A DNA stretch of 64,000 nt from Pleodorina starrii (taxonomy: Eukaryota > Chlorophyta > Chlorophyceae > Chlamydomonadales > Volvocaceae). The DNA lies in assembly GCA_030267565.1 (NCBI GenBank), contig BRXU01000051.1, forward strand, positions 248,001 to 312,000, written 5' to 3'. Positions 35,401-43,580 of the stretch are shown in pieces. Numbering within the stretch: position 1 is the first letter of the stretch; every line of letters starts with the position of its first letter. Both the position numbers and the translations under genes were made by a program. The notes below the pieces were generated by a model. The model ran no database searches, was not told where the DNA came from, and saw nothing but the letters and a program-made list of their open reading frames with translations.

Positions 35401-37626
35401 CGGCTGCCCGAAGCACTTATGAAGCGCCTCACGACCGCGCTCGGCGCCACAACCGAACGCTTTGCATCCCCCCTCAATGTAGCCGACTGCGTAGATACAT
35501 ACTATTCACGCTTTTCAGAGGACCAGCTCTTTGGGGCGAACCACGATGCATATACGCAGCCATTCACAGGCCTCTCCATCGCCCACCCCGAGCCTACGCC
35601 GGAGGAGGGGCATCACGCCCTAAGATGGGCCTTGGGATGGGCCGAGACAGTACGGTCTGAGAGCACACCCACCGCCACCCTCCTCCTGCTGCCCACGGCT
35701 CGAACGGCGCCATATACCCGTTACCTCACCCACCCGCTGGTCACTATGATCGGCAGAATCGACGCGTTCACGGGCACAGCCAGTCTGTACAGCGAAACCC
35801 TTGAAGATACCCCCCAACCCTACCCGATGGGCCTCACTCTTCTCTTAGTCAGCAACGCAACTGGTCGAACCCACGCCGAACGCCTCCGTCGGACTCTTGG
35901 CATGCCGGCTGCAACCGCCACCCCCATGGAGCCCTCCCACCCCTGGAACCCGCCCCAGTGGGTGCGGAAACGGGTGCGCAGTATGAGCGACCGGCCACCC
36001 GCCGCGGCGGTACTCTCCCGTCCGTGCGACAACCTCACCTCTGCTGAGCGAAAGGCCGTCTTCCGGACATTCCACGCCAAACAGTCGCTGCGATACGACT
36101 CCCAGAACGCAATCTACACGGACGGATCTGTTCAAAAGGTAAAGGATGGCGACGAGGACCGACAAATACTGGGAGCCGCGGCCGTCGACGCACTCACCAA
36201 TAAGACGCTCCACATTGATGTAAATGCTGGACATCACGGCTGCCAAACCATCACGAGATGTGAACTAAGTGCCATCCACCAAGCACTCTACATGCGCAGA
36301 GGCACGCCTGAGGACAACACCCACTTATCCATCTGGACGGACTCAGCCGCAGCCCTTTACCTAATAAAAAAGATGATCAATAACCCACAGAAACTCCGGC
36401 TCAGCAAACATAAGGCCCTGCTTGAGCAGATAGTCACTACTCTTAAAAAGAGAGCAGCATGCAATTTAACAACTTCCCTACTTAAAGTAAAAGCCCACAC
36501 TGGCGTGAAATATAACGAAGAAGCAGATAAAGCAGCCGTACGGGCCGCGCGAGGCCTTGCAAAGCTCGACCCCGACGCACTGAGCACAACCGAAACATCT
36601 GACAATAACCCACGTAACCAATACTGGTGGCTACGGAAGATGCATGGGCCTGAGAAGAATGCTGGGCACTTTGCCAACGACCTCAACCGGGGCATCGAAA
36701 CCCTAGTGCGTCCGGAAACGCACTCGGGCTACACAAATGAGACAGATTACATGAAGTTTGTTGCCAATACCATACCCGACCTGGACATCAACGCCAGCGC
36801 ACGCACCCTACAGCGCAAGATAGGCCGACACAAGCACGCCAAACGGTGCTTCGACTACCTGTACGGCCAACTATGGAACGCCAAGCTCGCGAACCGCTTC
36901 AGGAAATCATTGGCCCCGGGAGGCCCAGTTGCGTCAGGAAGCTGCCCCCTGTGCCACAACCCCGACTCCGGGGGGCATATCCTGGGTGGCTGCCGCCACC
37001 CACGGATGCGCGCTCTATACATCCTTCGGCACAATCAGGCGGTTCAAACCATCACCAGTACGCTCGCCCGGGGAATCAACGGGGGCTGCTACACGGTCAT
37101 GGACGCCTGCCCCGCAGATGACCGGCCGGACTATGTAGCAGGCACAAGGCTACCGCACTGGCTGCTCCCAAACACCCCGGAGGAAGAACGGCTCAAAATG
37201 CGCCCCGATCTACTCCTCATCCCTAGCATCCCTCTCCACGAGGCACAAGAGATCGGATACATGGGGCCCCCGGACCCTAGTCAACACACCGTGCATATCC
37301 TCGAAATAGGATACACGGCCGACACCAACCACAAGCAGAAACAACATGACAAAGCCATCCAACACTCCGAGCTAGCCCGGCTCCTCACAAAGGAGGGGTG
37401 GAAAGTCTGTTACACAGCACAGGAGGCCATCAGCCTAGGCTTCGCCGGTACCATCCGAAAAGACTTACGCCCCCTTCTCTGCACCCTAGGGGCGGGCAGT
37501 GAAGCGGCCAAAACATGCTGCAACGAACTCCACGATCACGCTGTTCGGGCGCTCAATAAGATTGTGATCACCCGGCGGCAAATGGAACGCTCCCCGCACG
37601 AGACGCAACAGCAGACGGGCACATAA
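26431..37626 (+). CDS. Giant LINE polyprotein: membrane region, Josephin-like protease, APE, RT, PCIF1-like, RNase H, REL
   Basis: The frame is open from 26311 (GTG); the first ATG is 26431, giving 3731 residues. In order from that Met: signal-peptide-like MLCLLMLTVFLLGAEACLLA; hydrophilic 60-460; several hydrophobic helices about 471-730; Josephin-like protease with HERQ-x3-MC-x2-H-x-INNLL (Cys780), GHAVAVR (His899) and Asp914; acidic/Pro-rich linker; APE endonuclease about 1285-1535 with Glu1319, Asp1440/Asn1442 and Asp1528-His1529; RT about 1895-2290 with YIDF Asp2038 and FADD Asp2146-Asp2147; chromo-like YYLVDWE and VEVDWAPT (Trp2750, Trp2793); PCIF1-like ERFASPLN (3009-3016) and AHPEPT; RNase H Asp3231, Glu3278, Asp3304, Asp3366; CX2CX7HX4C finger 3505-3521; restriction-like endonuclease RPD (3591-3593) and Glu3625. 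The RT, APE, RNase H and REL calls are firm. The protease is a good motif match. The chromo-like and PCIF1-like calls are tentative. Confidence 0.9.
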   Translation: MLCLLMLTVFLLGAEACLLAEVGAREEFWPDYRAGRLIGPLPLGLQTVGDKAELRPVCLEKWLNEQGDALRRVNGRTKLTPAGSWTNVLCCNETHLSRLTATTTEPIQPAHSQAMEERNHGPRRWPPKPARNETDNIKCKWNSPHPLQPRKPIRQKPALAKHTQRAGTLSRATKTASFESTNNEALQNNSAPLRRAATLGERPEWDWNADGSPSPRTYRLCGSSWNVIQHEECSSCQWRKPNLIVRPPWASGSRKPPWSPDKAQPNMCEPRQDSIMPMQWQNPRNARKLREKQYISERTPATTHSRLCETSVSICDAFSTKQRQARMLKPAWEHLYGTQPGQAYKPAENTTHPLPSPHHEALSTMAHFVPPHLVGRCTIGDEYGVVAVQSRALPQNRLEGLKRHGTLSTGAANAIESSALRTNRGTCAASDAQPYGSREPTPHSVRGRERRNLNAVVRTSLWLLRQTGMTLLHWLQFAMMAYIQFHILLYRYMVLAPLAVALALYCARTAALITKHLAHRLLAATRLTMQANRTRRIHAEWTRVAHTILLMPLAFTPTALTLALQPLNDVVHYLISAFLLIWAGRLILVTLALPRGAALLRTVRHAIHTLHVGARQIWNAPGRLAHQLAFLTMLTLICWQLITGDIIALYLAAGILLISRIMQATPPLARLVHGHVCACALAGLLTHVPNTSQGTVAPLATALALLVLDIPEATRRNRQQHEPQYGGPDEITTRHAATPAHTTGTNNAPRRPEDIPWPPPGHPPEQETPTYHERQRAQMCMIHAINNLLGGPYIDPPHVLSYCRTMTTHMQQQGLHAAAAIWKHAHNPITGHFSTIVLNHYLRHNVRIRDASGNTLHGTHIASVSTELPIRKGDPLDTLWAQLPPHAQSWGFIVHLEGHAVAVRRQHTHWFIIDSQSPRPSRLTTNWPLAHGTIYCLQHRRNSAPCQTHVDLRNVTPPEQWTATLTTNTQNGPAATTMDTTEQHQTGHDDTRTPPEPTPTEALPSPSHEGRATAEHEAPRYTAASPNPAPMEVDDAGSPEIEAHMQPTEPGSPEGPPAHTPADPSPMDTDDAELDAEIPQPPPDASDAEGAPRPAQQDVPRPRRATANAPEARHADTGRATRRAPTPEAAAPARTSRKRTRRQVGPAPATHTITYHLLRMQGLPIRQGHNRTAADAPDGAETTETPQHNPPNPAPDPVRLAAHGTTRPTPERDAARPRPRKRPAESSPPPQSRPKPKTGPQQQHMTKYAHPKKPKTDTPAAPAKAPAQTASEPPPAAPGAPPTGYLKLVTMNTRGLQGHREGILRLVDDHKPDVLVLTETKLSAHHRRAIASMKQSMQPYQTYLSNRPHVADRANREAGVLIGVAERFSRQGSATAEPIPTELEGYIGHVRIAPPASSTLHIIGVYCPSDSTARQRIYEYGRAASAHAKAKGEHLVMAGDWNAVLKASDRSTGICNSDDRAHRCFSTDSDLRPVDTRRREYTYTQTQLGLDTHLSRIDDVLLAPQTTAAVAKEGNAYEQVYDCGGNFDHRPLCTLLPLAGLRLLPAPAAQPPTDLNPSSWSRIQLPILKESKGKARMEMEATLTGAITHLLDALRPAHETITAASTQMERAAGKDQARTILGHLRNHEAVQATNVTSLSQELGTLMLQCLGILESHCQQKPPRSGRLHARRGIGRRLTRLHDEHKALKRDLTQALHPPGASPNPTKATQQPPSRHPQEATPVPKATDQTPDPPETGTTRQTQGQGDPWDNLETRDLRTAIRSKGDEIRKVVNETRKLHMRRASRRLQRLLTKKPKQAHRQILEPDDQPRGIAAIRHPEDGHLCTDSEGILDALHTHFALLAKPVSGPRTGKYLPGEAPRNYPWEVAGAPDPLRQGLARWDGAPPSLLPGILDPCNFRTCLGHLARNKAPGPDGLPNELLQTLPDDLQTAIHHLITIMWVKAEIPPHWTQSDTVLIPKKGDPLLIKNKRPIALANTLYKLYTSHITLNIVTYSEQAHIFTEAQEGYLRQRNTERQIQNVLHAIEDAGLTGRDLFLLYIDFTSAFNTIDHDKLLMIMYDLGYPDDLIEVVSNLYSHAATRIRTEHGCTANIAIERGTIQGDTLSPVLFIIYMEPLLRWLHSGGRGYRYGCLRAEENDRHHFSSGAFADDLVILTNAVSDLRLQCSKIERYARWGALKVNVSKCQIQGILHGRARSDKDLSRGPGTQKYQTALERLLKNQIRIDDTPIPYAPPTQPYKYLGVHITPTLDWAEEVAYVRAEVDRRGRGIQSSLATPDQRINMIRTLIHPFVAYSLPTMAYTPQDIASFDAQIAGIAKRSYGLKMGFPTRAILNPTARLGLGVGTVRTLYAVRAAKTLVLSLNDDGRLGAVTRALLHLQSRYMGTVPAHELKRECQFYTTLKQLALVREAGIELTDKGTAYETTMSSLAHLIGSLNPAAEPKALALLFRCVQPLLELGLDLRALRDQNTGTHIITTDQLQLIGGRNVGSRHRIALNQLSLAMNADPSVRARAPRYRGSTSLPPELRLIPDNPGLTGLTDETAGPKPIPYGRITKYLAPKPRDPVEAMQTAHADTAPTPPGVTIADEATQPTPPGGATADPTTRRSTPRCHARQHQPRRLTDRDRLKAYLLRQNLKPVTGIVDTDAIGWNPRHTPLTIQHCEELLRHPHHKGLLTRVGSAERLLQMLLGEEPWPAEVPARYGISITQFLFGDQERVACINAEIRKRVAVDKPTPKKQRTIHPPNQGTHRTYYLVDWERTAVTKGALALYAANGYHPQAVHPHAPPNGTPPQVGLVEVDWAPTQDEGTRLAQQDNWIELLNAFRDRRAQEAGHDPGRAAETRDKHLTERQQQGRWETECLNTTRGQRLLRQFVEINVQPGNPDKDIYPTGRYTIQIGKHNGPLCGTPWEGDGDIPEGLQTIGLALVYGPQGNCVGQISVCRLRSLWYRYQDAQQNRPEDHARLAARGGFAEDVARLLLRYRNGGGTKLQPVKAANERRLPEALMKRLTTALGATTERFASPLNVADCVDTYYSRFSEDQLFGANHDAYTQPFTGLSIAHPEPTPEEGHHALRWALGWAETVRSESTPTATLLLLPTARTAPYTRYLTHPLVTMIGRIDAFTGTASLYSETLEDTPQPYPMGLTLLLVSNATGRTHAERLRRTLGMPAATATPMEPSHPWNPPQWVRKRVRSMSDRPPAAAVLSRPCDNLTSAERKAVFRTFHAKQSLRYDSQNAIYTDGSVQKVKDGDEDRQILGAAAVDALTNKTLHIDVNAGHHGCQTITRCELSAIHQALYMRRGTPEDNTHLSIWTDSAAALYLIKKMINNPQKLRLSKHKALLEQIVTTLKKRAACNLTTSLLKVKAHTGVKYNEEADKAAVRAARGLAKLDPDALSTTETSDNNPRNQYWWLRKMHGPEKNAGHFANDLNRGIETLVRPETHSGYTNETDYMKFVANTIPDLDINASARTLQRKIGRHKHAKRCFDYLYGQLWNAKLANRFRKSLAPGGPVASGSCPLCHNPDSGGHILGGCRHPRMRALYILRHNQAVQTITSTLARGINGGCYTVMDACPADDRPDYVAGTRLPHWLLPNTPEEERLKMRPDLLLIPSIPLHEAQEIGYMGPPDPSQHTVHILEIGYTADTNHKQKQHDKAIQHSELARLLTKEGWKVCYTAQEAISLGFAGTIRKDLRPLLCTLGAGSEAAKTCCNELHDHAVRALNKIVITRRQMERSPHETQQQTGT

Positions 37627-37742
37627 CTAACACATACTCGTTCTCAATCCCCACCGCGGTGGCGGGGGAGGACTGGGACCGGGGAAACCCGTCACCCCAC
37701 CTCCTCTGCTCCCTTAACCCACGCCTCGGCCTCCGGTCGGGC

Positions 37743-37770
37743 GTATTATTATTATTATTATTATTATTAT
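37743..37770 (+). repeat. (ATT)n tail of the LINE
   Basis: Simple ATT repeat directly before the right target duplication, a common way for LINE 3' ends to finish instead of poly(A). Confidence 0.85.
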
Positions 37771-37785
37771 TAGGGTAGTAGGGTA
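37771..37785 (+). repeat. LINE target-site duplication, right copy
   Basis: tagggtagtagggta, identical to 26224-26238. Confidence 0.75.
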
Positions 37786-37788
37786 GGG

Positions 37789-38100
37789 TTCACAACGAAG
37801 ACAACACCATGGGCGTGCAGGTCGTCCTCTTCACCGCGTCTACGGCGGAACTGCAAAACTGCCGTGCGGACCGCCAGCCCCGCGCAACTGGGTTGTGAGC
37901 CTGAGGAAGTGCCTGAGAGTAGCTTTGTAACTCTCGAGATAGACGGAACCTGCAATCCGCACTTCCAAGCCGACCTGTTACTGCTGCGTACCGCTGGCTG
38001 CGGCACACTGACTGTCGTCCGTCTTCCTATCAACACAAGAAGGGCCTGCGGCGATCCCGGAATATCGTTGCACCGTAGAGTTGTGGAGAGCGTATGTTGA
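37789..38100 (+). pseudogene. Gene fragment at the LINE insertion site
   Basis: Frames read MGVQVVLFTASTAELQNCRA and, after a shift, EVPESSFVTLEIDGTCNPHF. Composition is natural but interrupted. The second half is repeated in inverted orientation at 38092-38213. Family not recognised. Confidence 0.3.
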
Positions 38101-38213
38101 TAGAAAGACGGACGACGGTCAGTGTGCCACAGCCAGTGGATGGTACGCAGCAGTCACAGGTCGGCATGGAAGTGTGGACCTGTGTGGATTGCAGGTTCCG
38201 TCTCGCACGGGGT
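37941..38213. repeat. Inverted repeat, about 100-bp arms
   Basis: 37941-38036 pairs with 38092-38213, allowing a small insertion in the right arm, around a spacer of about 55 bp. Both outward strands begin with an ATGTTGATAG-type start and encode RRTTVSVPQP. Confidence 0.8.
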
Positions 38214-38260
38214 CGAGATACGAAGAACCTCTATCCCACGCTATTAGCAGGAGACGGTGC

Positions 38261-38640
38261 CTGCACTGCCGGGGCGGCGCGCCGTCAGCAGGAGACGGTG
38301 CCGCGTTGCAGCAGCTGTTCGGCCCCCTCCCCGCTGCTCTCCTCTGCTCTCCTGCACTGCCGGGGCGGCGCGCCGTTAGCAGGAGACGGTGCCGCGTTGC
38401 AGCAGCTGTTCGGCCCCCTCCCCGCTGCTCTCCCCTGCTCTCCTGCACTGCCGGGGCGGCGCGCCGTCAGCAGGAGACGGTGCCGCGTTGCAGCAGCGGT
38501 TCGGCCCCCTCTCCGCTGCAGCTGCTGCTCTCCTCTGCTCTCTTGCACTGCCGGCGCGGCGCGCTGCTGCTCCTGAAACCCTTAAACCCTGCACTGCTGC
38601 TCCCGTTCCCGTGTTTCCCGAGCCCCCTGTGCCCCGAGCC
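38261..38640. repeat. 91-bp tandem repeat, about 3.5 copies
   Basis: Units start at 38261, 38352 and 38443, and a diverged one at about 38543. Each contains ccggggcggcgcgccgt and a cagcagctgttcggcc segment. Confidence 0.85.
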
Positions 38641-38650
38641 CCCTGTGCCC

Positions 38651-38729
38651 CGAGGGCATACGCCTCCGAGGGCATACGCCTCCGAGGGCATACGCCTCCG
38701 AGGGCATACGCCTCCGAGGGCATACGCCT
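38651..38729. repeat. 16-bp tandem repeat, five copies
   Basis: Unit gagggcatacgcctcc. It resembles part of the 22-bp satellite unit at 42-43.6 kb (gcatacgc core). Confidence 0.9.
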
Positions 38730-40025
38730 CCACATCTTCGGTTCTTCGCCTCGTGTTTGTGTTTTGTAACTTTGACAGCAATGAACGAACTCGAAGTTGT
38801 GGTTTGACTGGGGTACAATTTGACCGGGGGTACATATTCGGCAAGTCCTTACAATGAAACCCACAGAACACCAGCAACACCATCTAGGGGTTTTGTTGGA
38901 GTCTCACTTGTAGATAGTACGTGCGCGGGTGTGGGTGTGGGCGGGTTATCATCCGCCCTTGCCGAAAGGGGGGGGGGCGGTGGGTGGGTGTCAACCGTCG
39001 TAGCACTGGCTTCACTGCCGGGCGTTTCCCGAGCCAGCCAGTGAATTCGCCTTAATTCCTTCTTTCTGATCGTATACCCTATTTGTTTTTAGGACGTTCA
39101 GGGTGGTCATAAAATGTCGTTCCAACGTGATCTTGCCCCGGGGCTTTTTACGCCGTACGTAATCCTGGCCAAACCGCGAAAAAAGGAAATAGTAAGCGCG
39201 CGAAGCGCGCTTATAACTAAAACCTCTACTAACTGCATGTTGTAACCACAAGGCAGATGACCATTATTACGCGACAAGACAGAACTCTCATCCCTAATCG
39301 GCCAGTACCGGTAGCAGCTTCCAAATCAGGAGCCGCTTCCCCGCGCCCGCACCGCCCCTGCGCGTCAGCTTGTTCACCGCCGCCGCCGCCGTGACAACAG
39401 CGGTCGCCCTCGCTCCCAGAGCCGGTGGAGCCGCGCGCTGTCGCTTCCTCAGCATCTCGCTGCTCGACCACCTCTACGTCGTCCCCCTTCCCCCCCGAGG
39501 ACTCTTCGTCGCCACCAGCCTCCCCACGCGCGGGGTTGGTCAGCGGCGACGCGGCCGCGCGCTCGCTTTCTTTCTGCTGGAGATCCAGGTAATCCTCAGG
39601 TAATATCCCAGGAAACTGCGTTGCGTTCCCTCGTCCCGGGCCTTTTCTGTTACCCCACGCGCGACGCGCCCGTTTCCGCCGGATAGGCCCCCTGGCCACA
39701 CGCAAGGCTAAGCATGCGGTACCGCCGGGCAACCTGCGCCTTTGTGGCCGCGGCTGTCACAGCGCCAGACGGACCTGCCCACGGCTGCCCTGCTTCTGTA
39801 AGCAACGTAAGAAGCCGTAAGCAGTGGCAGCCCAATTCCGCCACCCCGCCCCGCCCCGCCCCGCCCCGCCCCGCCCCACCCCGCCGCCTTGCACCCCCCC
39901 TTCCCCGCCACCGCCCTGAGCTTGCTACCGCCCTGAGCTTGCCACCGCCCTGAGCTTGCTGCGCCGCGCGCGGCCTGTAAGGCGTGCGCCGTCGCTGCGG
40001 ATAGCGTACGTTCCGTTGCAGCTGT
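38730..40025. other. No intact gene; possible minus-strand gene fragment
   Basis: A minus-strand frame over about 39300-39690 contains natural-looking FPGILPEDYLDLQQKESE and a Glu/Gly/Ser-rich acidic stretch. Upstream, another frame reads AVTAAATKAQVARRYRMLSL. Their frames do not join. The rest is repeat-like, including (CCCCG)n at 39843-39885. Confidence 0.3.
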
Positions 40026-40119
40026 GCTGTTGGAATCGCGGGCGCGCCGCATGCAGGCGACGGCGCGCCCGCGATTCCAACAGCAATGATCGCGGGCGCG
40101 CCGTCGCCTGCATGCGGCG
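40026..40119. repeat. Overlapping double hairpin
   Basis: 40026-40049 is the reverse complement of 40061-40084, and 40046-40076 is the perfect reverse complement of 40089-40119. The middle segment can pair with either neighbour, so two alternative stem-loops compete. Confidence 0.85.
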
Positions 40120-40239
40120 TGCCTCCACCTCCTCCACCGTAGACGCCTGGCGCCGGCAAGACAAGCAAGGGCCACTGGCAGCAATTTCCCCTGCGTCTGC
40201 CATATCACAGCCCATTTATTACAAAAAGTATATAGATAT

Positions 40240-41104
40240 AAGTTCGGCTCGCGCTTTTCGTAGATATAGATAAGAGGATCTAGATGATTATTCCATTATA
40301 GTATGTTAATCTTTTACAAGCAGGTTTAAGAATTGGTTCTTTGAAGGTCGTTGTTTTCAGTCCAACCAGGCGAATCCAGGCGAAAGACCGGAAACCGCCG
40401 ACCCCAATCGATCGCCCTCCACCCCCGACTCGGATTGGGATTCGACCCGGTTTCGCACCAATCCAGGATCGTTTTCGCACAAATCTACCCGGTTTCACTC
40501 ACATGTGAACACAGCCTTAGGTCGTGTTCACAAGTAGGCGAAACTGGCGGGGGTCGGGTTGATAGTCACAATTCCCGACACCGATAGTTACGGCTGGGAT
40601 AGCACGCCAGCTGGTCTGCATGTTACGTTGCCGGCAAAAAAAAAAATTTCCGCATCCAAAGATACAAATGCGAGGCAGAGCGATTGCCAGCAGCAGCAGT
40701 CGGTCGTCAGTGCCCACCATCGAGTTGGAGCGAGCTGGCAAGCCCTCGACGGCCGACAACAAGCGACTGCACAACAGGCTAGCAGGCAAACTTCACACCT
40801 TGTCCGAAGCTTTCGGACGCACACACGGCTTGCTCGCTCTTTTGCGCCCTGTAGATGGCGCAGCTAAACCCACTTCTGGCTGGCGAATTGATCCTCTGGC
40901 CTCATTAAGGCTGTGTTAACATGTAAGCGAAACCGGATGCGTGGATTCGTGCGGAGACTGGCGGGGGAGGGGGCCATTGGGGTAGGTTCGCCTGGATTCG
41001 CCTGGATTGGACTGATAACCAAAGAACCAATTCTGAAACCTGCCTCTAAAGATGAAAATATCCTAATGCAACAATTAGATTTACGAAAAGCGCGAGCCGA
41101 ACTT
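40240..41104. mobile_element. Foldback/TIR element without coding capacity (865 bp)
   Basis: Ends aagttcggctcgcgcttttc and its complement. Homology continues inward in inverted orientation for about 250 bp through attggttctttg, ggcgaatccaggcg and tgtgaacac motifs. The interior of about 350 bp encodes nothing recognisable. No target duplication was seen. Confidence 0.65.
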
Positions 41105-41301
41105 CCACTAGTACACTTGTACTTTCCGTGATGCATGTACAAGCCAGGCGATGAATTACTCATTTACAGGGTAAAGCTATGAAACACTCATCGGGATTCC
41201 GTAGGTTGTGATGGGGCGCGGCCATAAGCCCATAACGCATCTCCTAGTGCAGTACTGCTGTCGCACATGTGGATAGGTTTCGCTGTGACGCCCCGAATCC
41301 T

Positions 41302-41439
41302 ATTCCCGAAGTGCTCGTACAACTGAAGACAGTTGGCGCCGTACGCGGCAGGCCATGGTTTCACATAAGACATCTCCGCAGAAACCGACTCAGTCCCTTG
41401 CGCAGCCGGTCAGGCTAAATTATCTCTGTTCGCGCACTC
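41302..41439 (+). repeat. Split direct repeat A1
   Basis: 138 bp, matching 49692-49829. Confidence 0.92.
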
Positions 41440-41805
41440 TTTCGGCAGTGGGACCGAGGGTCTTCGCGTAGGACGCTAGTTCGAACATCAGACGGCTGCC
41501 CGCGACTGGGCAGTAAGCTGGCCGTAAGCTTGGGCATCTCCAACATATTAGAGATTCTGCTTTCGTCTGCATAGTTCACCTGGCGCCCTGGTTTCCGCGG
41601 AGTCAACACCCACCGCTGGCCATCGTCAAGAACAAGACCGACTTGCCCGGCTGCCAGGAGTCGGACGCTGCTACCGGCTTCAAACGCTGTCAAGACCTCC
41701 GCCTAATCCGCGCTTTCAAGCTTGTCGCCGCCTTCTTCGCCCAAGAGCCTGCTACCACCGCAGCGACGCGGAAGCCGAGCCTGCCGCTTAATCCCTGACG
41801 AAGCC

Positions 41806-41820
41806 ATGGCTGACCAACAC
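41806..41820 (+). other. Possible first coding exon of the YR element
   Basis: ATG GCT GAC CAA CAC followed directly by a GTGAGT donor (41821-41826). It could be the 5' exon of the Gag-like gene, with the 22-bp satellite lying in the intron. Speculative. Confidence 0.25.
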
Positions 41821-42071
41821 GTGAGTTCAGTGTTCGCGCAGTTAGCGTAGAGGGTCCGACCGTGGCCGGGAGGCGGCGGGTCGGGGGGGTGCGCCCGTTA
41901 GGAAGGGTCGCCGGCCGCAGTGCAGCAGTCGAGCCAGGGTCAGGAGGCCGGCGGGTTGGGATTTCTGTGTGGGCGGGGGCGTTGGGGTCGGCCCGTGGGC
42001 CAGGCGTCCCCGGCCGGCCGCGGGGCTGCCTGCTTGGCTGTTTGTCTGTTGTCTGCTTTGCTGCTTGCCTA

Positions 42072-43580
42072 CCCGCCTGCTTACGCGCGGTTCGCCGCCT
42101 GCATACGCCCGGTTCGCCGCCTGCTTACGCCCGGTTCGCCGCCTGCATACGCGCGGTTCGCCGCCTGCATACGCCCGGTTCGCCGCCTGCATACGCCCGG
42201 TTCGCCGCCTGCATACGCCCGGTTCGCCGCCTGCATACGCCCGGTTCGCCGCCTGCATACGCCCGGTTCGCCGCCTGCATACGCGCGGTTCGCCGCCTGC
42301 ATACGCCCGGTTCGCCGCCTGCATACGCCCGGTTCGCCGCCTGCATACGCCCGGTTCGCCGCCTGCATGCGCCCGGCTCGCCGCCTGCATACGCCCGGTT
42401 CGCCGCCTGCATACGCGCGGTTCGCCGCCTGCATACGCCCGGTTCGCCGCCCGCATACGCGCGGTTCGCCGCCTGCATACGCGCGGTTCGCCGCCTGCAT
42501 ACGCCCGGTTCGCCGCCTGCATACGCCCGGTTCGCCGCCTGCATACGCGCGGTTCGCCGCCTGCATACGCCCGGTTCGCCGCCTGCATACGCCCGGTTCG
42601 CCGCCTGCATACGCCCGGTCGCCGCCTGCACACGCGCGGTTCGCCGCCTGCATACGCGCGGTTCGCCGCCTGCTTACGCCCGGTTCGCCGCCGGCACACG
42701 CGCGGTTCGCCACCTGCATACGCGCGGTTCGCCGCCTGCTTACGCCCGGCTCGCCGCCGGCATACGCGCGGTTCGCCGCCTGCATACGCGCGGTTCGCCG
42801 CCTGCACACGCGCGGCCCGCCCGCCTGCATACGCGCGGTTCGCCGCCTGCATGCGCCCGGCTCGCCGCCTACACCCGCGCGGTTCGCCGCCTGCATACGC
42901 GCGGTTCGCCGCCTGCATACGCGCGGTACGCCGCCTGCATACGCCCGGTTCGCCGCCTGCATACGCCCGGTTCGCCGCCTGCATTCGCGCGGTTCGCCGC
43001 CCGCATTCGCGCGGTTCGCCGCCTACACCCGCGCAGTTCGCCGCCTGCACACGCGCGGCCCGCCCGCCTGCATACGCGCGGTTCGCCGCCTGCATACGCC
43101 CGGTTCGCCGCCTGCATACGCCCGGTTCGCCGCCTGCATTCGCGCGGTTCGCCGCCCGCATTCGCGCGGTTCGCCGCCTACACCCGCGCAGTTCGCCGCC
43201 TGCACACGCGCGGCCCGCCCGCCTGCATACGCGCGGTTCGCCGCCTGCTTTCGCGCGGTTCGCCGCCTGCATTCGCGCGGTTCGCCGCCTACACCCGCGC
43301 GGTTCGCCGCCTGCATACGCGCGGTTCGCCGCCTGCATCCGCGCGGTTCGCCGCCTGCACACGCGCGGTTCGCCGCCTGCATACGCGCGGTTCGCACGCC
43401 TGCATACGCGCGGTTCGCACGCCTGCATACGCGCGGTTCGCCCACCTGCATACGCTGCGGTTCGCCCGCTCGCATACGCGCGGTTCGCCCGCCTGCATAC
43501 GCGCGGTTCGCCCACCTGCATACGCTGCGGTTCGCCCGCTCGCTTACGCGCGGTTCGCCCGCCTGCATACGCTTGCACAC
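42072..43580. repeat. 22-bp satellite, about 68 copies
   Basis: Unit gcctgcatacgcscggttcgcc with few variants. Because 22 is not a multiple of 3, all frames are open with a 22-residue period, producing spurious ORFs of 550-730 codons on both strands. Diverged copies resume at about 43680-43850 after a 100-bp interruption. Confidence 0.97.

Larger units (their letters stand above)
26239..37770 (+). mobile_element. Dualen/RandI-like LINE retrotransposon, apparently full length
   Basis: The element of about 11.5 kb has a short 5' region, one giant ORF, a 3' UTR of about 110 bp and an (ATT)n tail at 37743-37770. It is flanked by 15-bp direct repeats. Carrying both an APE-type endonuclease before the RT and a restriction-like endonuclease after RNase H is the hallmark of the Dualen clade described in Chlamydomonas. 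The uninterrupted frame and matching target duplication suggest recent insertion and possible activity. The left boundary is set by the target duplication, so a small 5' truncation would not be noticed. Confidence 0.88.

Noticed and set aside
42072..43580. CRISPR-like array
   Set aside because: Units are contiguous with no unique spacers, and the context is eukaryotic.
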